A DNA stretch of 64,000 nt from Loktanella sp. SALINAS62 (GTDB lineage: Bacteria; Pseudomonadota; Alphaproteobacteria; Rhodobacterales; Rhodobacteraceae). Within the stretch, counting starts at the first letter, position 1, and each line of letters begins with the position of its first letter. The stretch is from positions 280,476 to 344,475 of the forward strand of contig NZ_JAAFZU010000023.1 in assembly GCF_018263905.1 (NCBI RefSeq), written 5' to 3'. This document shows positions 49,237-58,099 of the stretch, one piece after another. The notes beneath the pieces are model-generated. The model was not told where the DNA came from. It did no database searches and saw only the letters and a program-made list of their open reading frames with translations. Position numbers and translations under genes: made by a program.

Positions 49237-50469
49237 ATGCTGACCGCCAGCGTCGTTGTCGTCAGTCAAAACCGACCCGATGCGCTGTTTCGTTGCCTGA
49301 CCGGGCTGTCGCAGATCGATTATCCCCATGTCGAAATCATCGTGGTCGCAGACGCGGGGTCCACACCCGCGATTGCGCGCGCCGGGCTGGGTGATGTCGT
49401 CAGGCTGATCCCCTGCGATGTGCCCAATATCTCTGCCGCGCGCAATCTGGGTGTCGCACAGGCGACCGGCGACGTGGTCGCGTTTATCGATGACGACGCC
49501 GTGCCAGAACCGCGCTGGCTGTCGCATCTGATCGCGCCCTTTGCCGACGATGCAGTGCAGGCGGCTGGCGGTTTTGTGCGCGGGCGCAACGGGATCAGCT
49601 TTCAATGGCGCGGGCGGATGGTGTTCGGTGATGCCCAGACCGCCGATCTGCCGGTTGATGGAGATGCACCATTGCGCGTCGCAGGCGCTGCGGGCCGTGC
49701 GGTCAAGACCGAAGGCACCAATATGGCGGTCCGCCGGGATGTGCTGCTGCAACTGGGCGGCTTTGACGAATCCTTTGCGTTCTACCTTGATGAAACTGAT
49801 CTGAACATGCGGCTGGCCGCGCTGGGCGCGGTGACGGCGCTAGTCCCAATGGCGCAGGTTCATCACGGATATGCCCCCAGCGCGCGGCGGACGCATGACC
49901 GCGTGCCGCGCAGTCTGTTTGAGATCGGCGCAAGCCTTGCGGTGTTTTTGCGCAAACACGGGCCAACCCGCACCCCGTCACCGACGATGCACCGCAGGGC
50001 GCAGCGCCGCAGATTGCTGAACCACATGGTCGCTGGCCGGATCATGCCCGGTGATGTCGGGCGCTTGTTGGCCACGTTTGACGCTGGATGGACCGATGGG
50101 CTGACCCGGCAGGCAGGACAGTCGCAGATCGCCGCCATGGCCGCGCCCCGCGTTGATTTTCCAACGCGCGTGCGCCCCCATGTCGTTTTGCGCGGTCGGT
50201 TCTGGCAGGCCCGTGCCCTGCGTGCCCAGGCTCGCGCCGACGTGCAGGCCGGGTCCATCGTGACGCTTTACCTATTTTCCTATTCGACACTGTTTCACCG
50301 GGTGCGGTTCACCGATGCCGGGTTTTGGGAACAATCGGGCGGTCAATTTGGGCGCGCCGATCGTGATGGACCGCTGTTTCGGCTGATCACCGCCGAAGGC
50401 CGCGCCATACAAGAGGAACAAAGGATCGCCAAGCTACGTATCCCTCACCCACCGGATGGGCATATGTGA
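49237..50469 (+). CDS. family 2 glycosyltransferase
   Basis: A 410-residue GT-A glycosyltransferase. The N-terminal domain has SVVVVSQNRPDALFRCL, the nucleotide-sugar D-D-D (85-87 in FIDDDAVPEP), a NISAARNLG segment, and an acidic ETD near 186-188 in YLDETDLNMR. The C-terminal 170 residues (about 240-410) are a separate region with no clear match. It starts at the base after the kdsB stop, so it belongs to the same operon. The sugar and acceptor are unknown; a surface polymer is likely. Confidence 0.85.
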   Translation: MLTASVVVVSQNRPDALFRCLTGLSQIDYPHVEIIVVADAGSTPAIARAGLGDVVRLIPCDVPNISAARNLGVAQATGDVVAFIDDDAVPEPRWLSHLIAPFADDAVQAAGGFVRGRNGISFQWRGRMVFGDAQTADLPVDGDAPLRVAGAAGRAVKTEGTNMAVRRDVLLQLGGFDESFAFYLDETDLNMRLAALGAVTALVPMAQVHHGYAPSARRTHDRVPRSLFEIGASLAVFLRKHGPTRTPSPTMHRRAQRRRLLNHMVAGRIMPGDVGRLLATFDAGWTDGLTRQAGQSQIAAMAAPRVDFPTRVRPHVVLRGRFWQARALRAQARADVQAGSIVTLYLFSYSTLFHRVRFTDAGFWEQSGGQFGRADRDGPLFRLITAEGRAIQEEQRIAKLRIPHPPDGHM

Positions 50470-50550
50470 AATGCCATCCTGTCTTGGATTTGTTGCAGCA
50501 CTCGCCTACACGCATATCCAATTTGAAAATGTTTTGAACGTGAGGCCAAC

Positions 50551-51447
50551 ATGCGCAGAAAAGTTTCCAAAGCCATCTTTCCAGTCGCAGGGATGGGCAC
50601 ACGTTTTCTGCCCGCGACCAAGGCTGTGCCGAAAGAAATCATGACTTTGGTGGATCGGCCACTGGTGCAATACGCCATCGACGAAGCGCGTGAAGCCGGG
50701 ATCAAGGAATTCATCTTTGTCACCGCGCGCGGCAAGAATGCGCTGGAGGATTATTTCGACAACGCACCGGAACTGGAAAATCGCCTGCGTAAGGACGGCA
50801 AGACCGAACTGCTTGAAACCCTGAAATCCACCAATATGGAAAGCGGGGCAATCGCCTACATTCGCCAGCACAAGGCAATGGGGCTGGGCCATGCCGTCTG
50901 GTGTGCCCGCCGTCTGATCGGCAATGAACCCTTTGCCGTCATGTTGCCCGACGATGTGATCGCAAGCGAAAAATCCTGTCTGGCGCAGATGGTCGACGCC
51001 TACGAGGACTGCGGCGGCTCGATGGTGGCCACGATGGAAGTCGCACCCGAGCAGACGAAATCCTATGGTATTCTGGACGTTGCGGAAACCGATGCGGATC
51101 AAGGCCAGAACCGGCTGGTGCGCGCGCGCGGCATGGTCGAAAAACCTGCGCCGGGCACCGCACCGTCCAATCTGGCCGTGATCGGGCGTTACATCCTGAC
51201 GCCCGACGTCATGTCGAACCTGAACCACATCGGACGTGGATCGGGCAACGAGGTGCAGTTGACCGACGCGATTGCCGCTGAAATCCGACAGGATCGTGAC
51301 GTGTTCGGCTACCGTTTCGAAGGCAAACGCTACGATTGCGGGTCCAAAGCGGGCTATCTGGAAGCAACGGTAGCCTTTGCGCTGGCCAACCCGGAACTGG
51401 GCGAAGGTTTCCGCAAGTACCTGAACGAGATCGTTGCAAAGGGCTGA
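50551..51447 (+). CDS. galU: UTP-glucose-1-phosphate uridylyltransferase
   Basis: GalU makes UDP-glucose, a sugar donor for polysaccharides and precursor of UDP-galactose and UDP-glucuronate. The 298-residue protein has the nucleotidyltransferase loop GMGTRFLPATKAVPKEI at 14-30, the MLPDDV metal site and the EKP motif. It follows the glycosyltransferase after 81 bp and has its own AGGCC-type upstream sequence, so it may have its own promoter. The stop codon is followed by a one-base overlapping ATG that is out of frame with the next gene (see that gene). Confidence 0.96.
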   Translation: MRRKVSKAIFPVAGMGTRFLPATKAVPKEIMTLVDRPLVQYAIDEAREAGIKEFIFVTARGKNALEDYFDNAPELENRLRKDGKTELLETLKSTNMESGAIAYIRQHKAMGLGHAVWCARRLIGNEPFAVMLPDDVIASEKSCLAQMVDAYEDCGGSMVATMEVAPEQTKSYGILDVAETDADQGQNRLVRARGMVEKPAPGTAPSNLAVIGRYILTPDVMSNLNHIGRGSGNEVQLTDAIAAEIRQDRDVFGYRFEGKRYDCGSKAGYLEATVAFALANPELGEGFRKYLNEIVAKG

Positions 51448-52645
51448 TGTACCCCGGACCCGCCTACTGGACATTTCCCGTCTGGTATCGCGTGCTGGCT
51501 TGATGCCGACGGGCGTTGACCGTGTTGAACTGGCCTATCTGGACTGGTTCCTGCGGGACACGTCGATCAATGTCTTTGGCCTGTCGCGCACGGCGCTGGG
51601 GCTGGTTTTGCTGGACCGTACGGGGTTGGAAGCGTTTGCCGCAGCTTGGCGCAGTCGACGGTTTGACCTGCCTGACGTGTTGTCGCGCCTGAACCGGAAC
51701 CTGTCACCGGCGGCGCGGCGCGGACAGACGTTCGTACGTTGGCGCGCAGTCGGGCGGTGCAGGCCGCGCGGGTTGGCGCGGATGCTACGGCGGGTGCCGG
51801 GGCCGATGACCTATTTCAATGTGGGCCATAGCAACCTGTCAGCGGCGCTGTTGCGCACCATTTCCAGCCATCCCGGCGCACGGATAGCCGTGCTGATCCA
51901 CGATACGATCCCGCTGGATTTTCCTGCGCAACAGCGCGCGGGGACAGTGCCGCGTTTTCGCAAACTGCTGACCGCGTCGGTCAATCACGCGGACGTGCTG
52001 ATCTGTTCGACCGACGCCTGCGCTGCCGATCTGCTGCGGCATACGTGCCGCACCGCTTGCGGACCGAATATCGTGGTCGCGCCGCTTGGCGTTGAACCCC
52101 CGGTGCCGGCCCCCGAAGAAATCCCACCGGGTCTGATGCCACTACGACCCTATTTCATGACGGTCGGCACCATTGAGCCGCGTAAAAATCACGCCATGCT
52201 GCTGGATATCTGGGATGACTTGGGCAGCGGCGCGCCGGAATTGCTGATCTGTGGACGGCGGGGCTGGCTGAACCATGATGTTTTCGCGCGGCTGGATGCC
52301 GGTATCCCCCACGTCACCGAAGCGAACGATTTGTCCGACGGTGCCATCGCGGCCCTGTTGCAGGGATCGCAGGGTTTGTTGTTTCCGTCGATGGCCGAAG
52401 GATACGGTCTGCCCCCGATCGAAGCGGCTGCTTTGGGCGTGCCCGTCATATGTGCCGATTTGCCAGCCTGCCGCGAAGTGATGAAAGACTGGCCCGTTTA
52501 CCTGAAGCACACTGATCGCTATAATTGGGAAATTGAAATAAAGACGTTGGTGCGGCACAGCCCGTACAGCCGCAATGAACAACGCGATGTCCCCACATGG
52601 GACGCACATTTTGATAAGATGTTAACCGCATTGGTTGACGATTGA
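51434..52645 (+). CDS. family 4 (GT-B) glycosyltransferase with uncertain 5' end
   Basis: A glycosyltransferase of about 400 residues. The C-terminal domain carries MTVGTIEPRKNH and the E-x7-E donor motif FPSMAEGYGLPPIEA; the N-terminal domain has an RLLDISRLVSRAG start typical of a roseobacter family. No ATG or GTG lies in frame near that start; a TTG at 51434 inside galU is the only nearby alternative. The ATG at 51447, overlapping the galU stop (TGATG), is one base out of frame, and one extra C in the C4 run at 51451-51454 would restore it. The acceptor is probably a surface glycan. Confidence 0.8.
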   Translation: MQRADVPRTRLLDISRLVSRAGLMPTGVDRVELAYLDWFLRDTSINVFGLSRTALGLVLLDRTGLEAFAAAWRSRRFDLPDVLSRLNRNLSPAARRGQTFVRWRAVGRCRPRGLARMLRRVPGPMTYFNVGHSNLSAALLRTISSHPGARIAVLIHDTIPLDFPAQQRAGTVPRFRKLLTASVNHADVLICSTDACAADLLRHTCRTACGPNIVVAPLGVEPPVPAPEEIPPGLMPLRPYFMTVGTIEPRKNHAMLLDIWDDLGSGAPELLICGRRGWLNHDVFARLDAGIPHVTEANDLSDGAIAALLQGSQGLLFPSMAEGYGLPPIEAAALGVPVICADLPACREVMKDWPVYLKHTDRYNWEIEIKTLVRHSPYSRNEQRDVPTWDAHFDKMLTALVDD

Positions 52646-52672
52646 GCAGGTCGGATTGAGGAAAGGAAATCG

Positions 52673-53677
52673 GTGGGCGTCTGGCGGTCTTACCGGCTAA
52701 GGGTGCAGCGTCAGCGCTGGCTTGTCCGCGCTTTTCGCAAGCGGCGGCAGCTAACGGCCGTGGTCAACCGCACTGCACAGATCAAACCCAATGATATCCT
52801 CGTCTTTTCCACGTTCCGCAACGAAGACATCCGGCTACCCTATTTTCTGGATTACTATCGCAAGCTTGGCGTCAATCATTTCATCATGGTCGATAACCAA
52901 AGCACAGATGGCGGCGGCGCCTTTTTGAAGGAACAGCCGGACGTCACGCTTTTTCTGGCGCAAGGCAGCTACAAACGCGCGCGTTTCGGTGTGGATTGGC
53001 TGAACTGGCTGCAAAGCCGGTATGGTCACGGGCACTGGACGCTTGTGGTCGATCCGGACGAATTGCTGGTTTATCCGTTCTGCGATACCCGACCGTTGCG
53101 CGCCCTGACAGACTGGCTGGATGCGTCGTCGATCAAATCCTTTGGCGCGATGCTGCTGGATATGTACCCCAAGGGGCGTATCAACGATGTGCCCTATCAG
53201 CGTGGCACCGATCCATTGCAGATCGCGGAATGGTTCGACAGCGGCAATTACACGATCAACCGCAACCCGAATTTCGCGAATTTGTGGATTCAGGGTGGTC
53301 CGCGATCGCGCACGTTTTTTGCCGGCGAACCCGAACGCGCGCCCGCGCTGAACAAGGTGCCGCTGGTCAAATGGAACCGGCGCTATGCCTATGTCAGTTC
53401 CACGCATATGCTGCTGCCGCGCGGGTTGAACCTTGTTTACGACGAATGGGGTGGCGAAAAAGCCAGTGGCGCGCTGTTGCACACGAAATTCCTGTCGTCC
53501 TTTTCCGACAAGGCCAAAGAGGAGATGGAGCGCAAACAGCACTACGCCAACAGCCACGAATACCGCGCCTATGCGCAGGACGATTCGCCTGATCTGTGGT
53601 GCCCGTGGTCGGAGCGTTACATCAACTGGCGTCAGCTGGAAATTCTGGGAATCATGTCCAAAGGGAACTGGGCATGA
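52673..53677 (+). CDS. glycosyltransferase family 2-like protein
   Basis: A 334-residue GT-A-type enzyme with the opening STFRNEDIRLPYFLDYYRKLG spread over residues 45-66, MVDNQSTDGG, and the acidic metal site DPDELLVYP near 123-131. The family (glyco_tranf_2_4 / GT92-like) is common in roseobacter surface loci. The start codon is GTG at 52673, with GAGGAAAGGAAA directly upstream. The stop overlaps the next gene (ATGA). The sugar is unknown. Confidence 0.82.
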   Translation: MGVWRSYRLRVQRQRWLVRAFRKRRQLTAVVNRTAQIKPNDILVFSTFRNEDIRLPYFLDYYRKLGVNHFIMVDNQSTDGGGAFLKEQPDVTLFLAQGSYKRARFGVDWLNWLQSRYGHGHWTLVVDPDELLVYPFCDTRPLRALTDWLDASSIKSFGAMLLDMYPKGRINDVPYQRGTDPLQIAEWFDSGNYTINRNPNFANLWIQGGPRSRTFFAGEPERAPALNKVPLVKWNRRYAYVSSTHMLLPRGLNLVYDEWGGEKASGALLHTKFLSSFSDKAKEEMERKQHYANSHEYRAYAQDDSPDLWCPWSERYINWRQLEILGIMSKGNWA

Positions 53678-55371
53678 CCCTTGGCATCATCATGTTGGTG
53701 CATACGGCATTCGACCGTGCCGAACAGATCGCGCGCCATTGGGTCAAGGGCGGCTGCCCGGTTGTCATCCACGTCGATAAAAACGTGCCCGATCAGACAT
53801 TTCAGGCGTTCAAGTCCGCCTTGGCGGATGTCGGTATCATCAAGTTTTGCAAACGGCACCGCTGCGAATGGGGCACCTGGGGTATCGTCGCCGGCACCCA
53901 ATCCGCAGCAGAGGTGATGCTGGCCAGTTATCCCGATGTGCGCCATGTCTATCTGGCGTCCGGGGTCTGCATGCCGTTGCGCCCTGTGCGCGAGCTGCGC
54001 CGTTATCTTGACAGCCGCCCCCGCACCGATTTCATCGAAAGCGCGACGACCGCAGACGTGCCCTGGACGGTGGGGGGGCTGGATCAGGAACGGTTCACCC
54101 TGCGATTCCCGTTTTCGTGGCGGACGAACCGTTACATGTTCGATAAATACGTCGCATTTCAGCGCATGTTTGGCATCCGTCGCAGGATACCCGACGGGCT
54201 TGTGCCGCACATGGGGTCACAGTGGTGGTGCCTGACCCGGCAGACCCTGTCCGCAATCCTGCAAGACCCGGATCGCCCGGTTTATGACAAATATTTCCGC
54301 AAGGTCTGGATTCCGGACGAAAGCTATTTCCAGACCCTTGCGCGCAGCTATTCGTTCAACATCGAAAGCCGGTCGCTGACGCTGTCAAAATTCGATTTTC
54401 AGGGTAAGCCGCACATCTTTTATGACGATCACCTGCAATTGCTGCGGCGGTCGGACTGCTTTGTCGCGCGCAAGATCTGGCCCTTTGCAGATCGTCTTTA
54501 TCAGGTATTTTTGTCCGACGACGCGGCATCCATGAAAGGCGCGGAACCCAACCCCGCCAAGATCGACCGCATTTTCGCAAAGGCTGTGGAACGCCGCACG
54601 CAGGGCCGTCGTGGGCTTTATATGCAAAGCAGGTGGCCCAATCAGGATTGGGAAAACGGCATCACCGCGTCGCCCTATTCCGTCTTTCAGGGCTTCACCG
54701 AGCTTTTTGACAACTTTGAACCGTGGCTGGCCAAAATTTCTGGCGCGCGGGTGCATGGGCATCTGTATGCGCCGGACCGTGTTGAATTTGACGGGCGGCA
54801 GACCTGTTTCAACGGCGCGCTGTCCGACAGTGCCCCGATGCGTGACCACAGTCCGCAAATGTTTCTGACCAATCTGATCTGGAACACCCGTGGCGAACGG
54901 CAGGCGTTCCAATTCGGGCCCGGCGATAGCCAGAACATCAACTGGATGCTGGCCAAGGACGGCAATGCGCAGGTGTCCGTCATCTCTGGCGCATGGGCCG
55001 TGCCCCTGTTTCAGTCGAATCGCAATTTTGCCGAACTGCGGCATGAAGCGGCGCGCCTGCAAAAGATTGAAAACGACCACCTGAGCGTCCTGCGATCCCC
55101 TTGGACAAAGGCGCGCGTGCGCGTTTGGACAATGGCTGAATTCATCGAAAATCCGATGGAATCGCTACAGATGATCGTCGATGAAATGACCGGAAAAACC
55201 ACCCGCCGCCTGACCGAAGCACCGCGCATGCATGATTTGACAGGCTTTGGCCAATTTCTGCAAAACCTGAAAAACCAAGGGATGCACCCCTATCTGATGG
55301 GTGATTTCCCGGTAGAGGCTGCACCGCTGAACCAATCGCCAAAGCCTCGCAAACCCTATCTGGTGAAATGA
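53674..55371 (+). CDS. core-2/I-branching-type glycosyltransferase with large C-terminal domain
   Basis: A 565-residue protein. The N-terminal 300 residues resemble beta-1,6-N-acetylglucosaminyltransferases of family GT14: VVIHVDKNV, a YLASGVCMPLRP block (the usual Asp of the family is Cys here), GSQWWCLTR and the catalytic-Glu segment WIPDESYFQTL. The C-terminal 250 residues are of unknown function and contain conserved-looking HGHLYAPDRVEF and FQFGPGDSQNINW stretches. There is no signal peptide. It overlaps the preceding gene and is one base before the tandem sulfotransferase, so the two are likely co-translated. Confidence 0.8.
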   Translation: MTLGIIMLVHTAFDRAEQIARHWVKGGCPVVIHVDKNVPDQTFQAFKSALADVGIIKFCKRHRCEWGTWGIVAGTQSAAEVMLASYPDVRHVYLASGVCMPLRPVRELRRYLDSRPRTDFIESATTADVPWTVGGLDQERFTLRFPFSWRTNRYMFDKYVAFQRMFGIRRRIPDGLVPHMGSQWWCLTRQTLSAILQDPDRPVYDKYFRKVWIPDESYFQTLARSYSFNIESRSLTLSKFDFQGKPHIFYDDHLQLLRRSDCFVARKIWPFADRLYQVFLSDDAASMKGAEPNPAKIDRIFAKAVERRTQGRRGLYMQSRWPNQDWENGITASPYSVFQGFTELFDNFEPWLAKISGARVHGHLYAPDRVEFDGRQTCFNGALSDSAPMRDHSPQMFLTNLIWNTRGERQAFQFGPGDSQNINWMLAKDGNAQVSVISGAWAVPLFQSNRNFAELRHEAARLQKIENDHLSVLRSPWTKARVRVWTMAEFIENPMESLQMIVDEMTGKTTRRLTEAPRMHDLTGFGQFLQNLKNQGMHPYLMGDFPVEAAPLNQSPKPRKPYLVK

Positions 55372-55372
55372 T

Positions 55373-56806
55373 TTGTCAAAATTCGATTACTTCATCCTGT
55401 TTGCGGAAATGCGCACGGGCTCTAATTTTCTAGAAGCGAACCTGAACAGTTTTGACGGCATTTCCTGCCTGGGTGAAGCGTTCAATCCTCATTTCATCGG
55501 ATATCCCGACAGTGACGATGTGTTGGGCGTGACCCAGCGGGACCGCGAAACCGACCCGCAGCGCCTGATCGATGCTGTGATCGCGGCACCCGAGCTGAAC
55601 GGGTTTCGGTTCTTTAACGACCATGACCCGCGCGTGTTGGATATCGCGCTGACCGACCCGCGCTGTGCAAAAATCATCCTGACCCGTAATCCGGCTGACA
55701 GCTATATCAGCTGGAAAATCGCAACGGCCACGGGCCAATGGAAACTGACCAACGCGACCCACGCCAAGACCAGCAAGGTCCGGTTCAATGCGGCGGAATT
55801 CGAAACGCATCTGGCCGGGCTTCAGGCGTTTCAGGTCAGGCTGATGAACACGCTGCAACGGACCGGACAGACCGCGTTCTATGTCGCCTACGAAGACCTG
55901 CACGACGTCGAGGTCATGAACGGTCTGGCGCTGTGGCTGGGTGTGGATGACCATATCACAGGGATCAACAAGAAGCTGAAAAAGCAAAACCCCATGCCGA
56001 TGGCTGACAAGGTCGAAAACTTTGACGCGATGGAAACGGCCTTGGCACGACTGGACCGGTTCAATCTGACGCGGACGCCCAATTTTGAACCGCGCCGTGG
56101 GCCGATGATCCCGACCTATATCGGGGCCGCGCAAAGCGCACTGCTTTACATGCCGCTGAAATCGGGGCCAACGGCGGCCATGTCCGATTGGATGGCGCGG
56201 CTGGACAAGGTGCCGACCGATCAATTGCTGACATCGTTCAGCCAGAAAACCCTGCGCGACTGGCAGCGCAATAACCCCAGGCATCGCAAGTTTTCGGTAG
56301 TGCGCCATCCGGTGATCTGGGCGCATGCGGCGTTTTGCGACCGGATCGTGTTCAATGGTCGTGGCAGTTTCACCGAAATCCGCGGAACCCTGCGCAAGGT
56401 GCACGGCGTCGATGTGCCTGACGGTGGACCGGTGCCGGAAACGGACAGCGTCTATGACATGGCCGCACACCGGCTGGCGTTCATCGCGTTTCTGAAATTT
56501 CTGCGCAACAATCTGTCGGCGCAAACGGCGGTCCGGACGGATGCCGCATGGGCGTCACAGCTTGGTCTGTTGCAGGCAATGGCGGATTTCGGTCTGCCCG
56601 ATGTCATCGTGCGTGAAGACGCGTTGCGCGGCGATCTGGCGCGTCTGGCAGGGCAGGTCGGCCATGACACCATGCCAGAGGTGCCGACCGTCACCGACCC
56701 TTATGCCGACCGGCTGGCGACGATCTATGACGATCAGATCGAATCTGCCGCGCGCGACGCCTATGCAAAGGATTACGAAGCGTTCGGATTTGGCCCTCTG
56801 CGCTAG
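55373..56806 (+). CDS. tandem two-domain sulfotransferase (NodH-like)
   Basis: A 477-residue cytoplasmic protein with two sets of PAPS-binding motifs. The first half has MRTGSNFLEA (13-22) and RNPADSYISW (105-114), like NodH/Stf0 sulfotransferases. The second half has YMPLKSGPTAAM (259-270) and FSVVRHPVIWAHAAF (307-321), like Sulfotransfer_2 enzymes. It would transfer sulfate from PAPS to a sugar. The start is TTG at 55373, one base after the upstream stop, with MSKFDYF matching the family; no ATG fits. The domains could be one catalytic and one structural. Confidence 0.85.
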   Translation: MSKFDYFILFAEMRTGSNFLEANLNSFDGISCLGEAFNPHFIGYPDSDDVLGVTQRDRETDPQRLIDAVIAAPELNGFRFFNDHDPRVLDIALTDPRCAKIILTRNPADSYISWKIATATGQWKLTNATHAKTSKVRFNAAEFETHLAGLQAFQVRLMNTLQRTGQTAFYVAYEDLHDVEVMNGLALWLGVDDHITGINKKLKKQNPMPMADKVENFDAMETALARLDRFNLTRTPNFEPRRGPMIPTYIGAAQSALLYMPLKSGPTAAMSDWMARLDKVPTDQLLTSFSQKTLRDWQRNNPRHRKFSVVRHPVIWAHAAFCDRIVFNGRGSFTEIRGTLRKVHGVDVPDGGPVPETDSVYDMAAHRLAFIAFLKFLRNNLSAQTAVRTDAAWASQLGLLQAMADFGLPDVIVREDALRGDLARLAGQVGHDTMPEVPTVTDPYADRLATIYDDQIESAARDAYAKDYEAFGFGPLR

Positions 56807-56811
56807 TCGGT

Positions 56812-57276
56812 TCAGGCAGCCTGCGTCGCGGTTCCGTCGGTCAGGATCATGTGCAGGGTGGCGGGTTCTGTATTCGCCCGCAGTTTGGCGCAGATATCGG
56901 GGTTGCGCAGGGTGCGCGACACCAGCGCCAGTGCTTTCAGGTGTTCGACCCCGGCATCAACCGGGGCCAGTAATGCGAACACCAGATCAACCGGTTGGCG
57001 ATCGATTGAATCGAAATTCAACGGCTTTTCCAGACGCAGAAAAATGCCGCGCACATCGTCCAGACCATCCAGCCGCGCATGCGGCAGTGCAATGCCGTGG
57101 CCAACGCCGGTCGGACCCAGACCTTCGCGTTCGATCAATGCGTCGGTCACCTGACCTGAATCAACCATGTAGCATTGGTCAGCAAGCGCGCCCAATTCAT
57201 GGAAAAGCCGCTTCTTGCTAGAGCATCCGCCAAGGGTCTTGATCGCGCTTTGTTGCAAGATGTCGCTGAGTTGCAT
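56812..57276 (-). CDS. ptsN: PTS IIA-like nitrogen regulatory protein EIIA-Ntr
   Basis: PtsN is the terminal phospho-acceptor of the nitrogen PTS, a regulatory chain that controls potassium uptake, sigma factors or envelope genes rather than sugar transport. The 154-residue protein has the phosphorylated His66 in GHGIALPHARLDGL and the usual IIA fold. ATG 57276 is chosen over a TTG one codon upstream; GGGGGAATG precedes it. It is last in a minus-strand run after hpf, 27 bp away. Confidence 0.94.
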   Translation of the reverse strand: MQLSDILQQSAIKTLGGCSSKKRLFHELGALADQCYMVDSGQVTDALIEREGLGPTGVGHGIALPHARLDGLDDVRGIFLRLEKPLNFDSIDRQPVDLVFALLAPVDAGVEHLKALALVSRTLRNPDICAKLRANTEPATLHMILTDGTATQAA

Positions 57277-57303
57277 CAATCATTCCCCCGGACAAAAGAG
57301 GCA

Positions 57304-57885
57304 TCAGGCCCCCAGCGTATGGGGATCGATCCATCCTATGTTTCCGTCTTCCCGTCTATAAACCACGTTAATGCGATTTTGCTTTTCGTTGCGAAACACA
57401 AGAACGGGACTGTTTGCCAGTTCCATTTGCATCACGGCTTCACCAACAGAGATCGAAGGAATCTTCGCTTCTGTTTCGGCCACGATCACCGGTGCGTCGT
57501 CGAACTGCTCTGCCTCGTCGCTGTCGTCTGCCGTTGCGGCGAGGATATACGACCCGCCACCAGAGATTTCAACCGGATCGGGGCGATCGCGATGGTGATC
57601 CTTTAAACGACGTTTATATCTGCGCAGTTGTTTGTCCATTTTTTCGCAACATGCATCGAAGGCGGCATAGATTTCGGGATCGCGCCCCGTGGCCTGCACG
57701 GTCAGGCCCGTCGACAGATGCACCACCGCTTCGGACACGAATTCATGGCCGGTCTTGGAAAACACCACAATTGCCTCTGTCGGGCGGCCTGCATATTTAG
57801 CCAGCGTTTCACCCAATTCCGTCTGGACATGAGTCTGAAGCGCTTCTCCGATGTCGATCTGCTTGCCGCTGATTTGGTAACGCAT
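57304..57885 (-). CDS. hpf: ribosome hibernation promoting factor, long form
   Basis: Long HPF pairs 70S ribosomes into inactive 100S dimers in stationary phase. The 193-residue protein has the N-terminal S30AE domain (about 1-100) and the C-terminal dimerisation domain (about 130-193) with MELANSPVLVFRNEKQNRINVVYRRED split over two strands and a DGNIGWIDPH end. AGGAAGGAGACC lies directly before the ATG at 57885. It follows a 214-base gap after lptB where rpoN is usually found, and precedes ptsN. Confidence 0.95.
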   Translation of the reverse strand: MRYQISGKQIDIGEALQTHVQTELGETLAKYAGRPTEAIVVFSKTGHEFVSEAVVHLSTGLTVQATGRDPEIYAAFDACCEKMDKQLRRYKRRLKDHHRDRPDPVEISGGGSYILAATADDSDEAEQFDDAPVIVAETEAKIPSISVGEAVMQMELANSPVLVFRNEKQNRINVVYRREDGNIGWIDPHTLGA

Positions 57886-58099
57886 GGTGGTCTCCTTCCT
57901 AATCTTGGCAGACGTGCGAAAACATCACCGTCAGGTCATGAAATTTAGCACGCTGTTGCCGTTGAACAATGACGCAATCGCCCTGCAAGTTGCGTCTGAC
58001 CGGTCCGAAACGGACGCGGCATGTGCAAAGACGCGTGGGGTACAAAAGGTCGTCATTCCCTTGATGAAGCGCTGAAAAATCGGGTCTGTCAATGCTACA
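57886..58099. other. non-coding gap between lptB and hpf
   Basis: No credible gene was seen. On the minus strand TTGTTC and TAAATT with a 16-base spacer (about 57947-57974) could be an hpf promoter, and a short GTCCG-TTT-CGGAC hairpin lies upstream. The strong ribosome-binding site of hpf is at its end. rpoN would be expected here in many proteobacteria. Confidence 0.4.
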
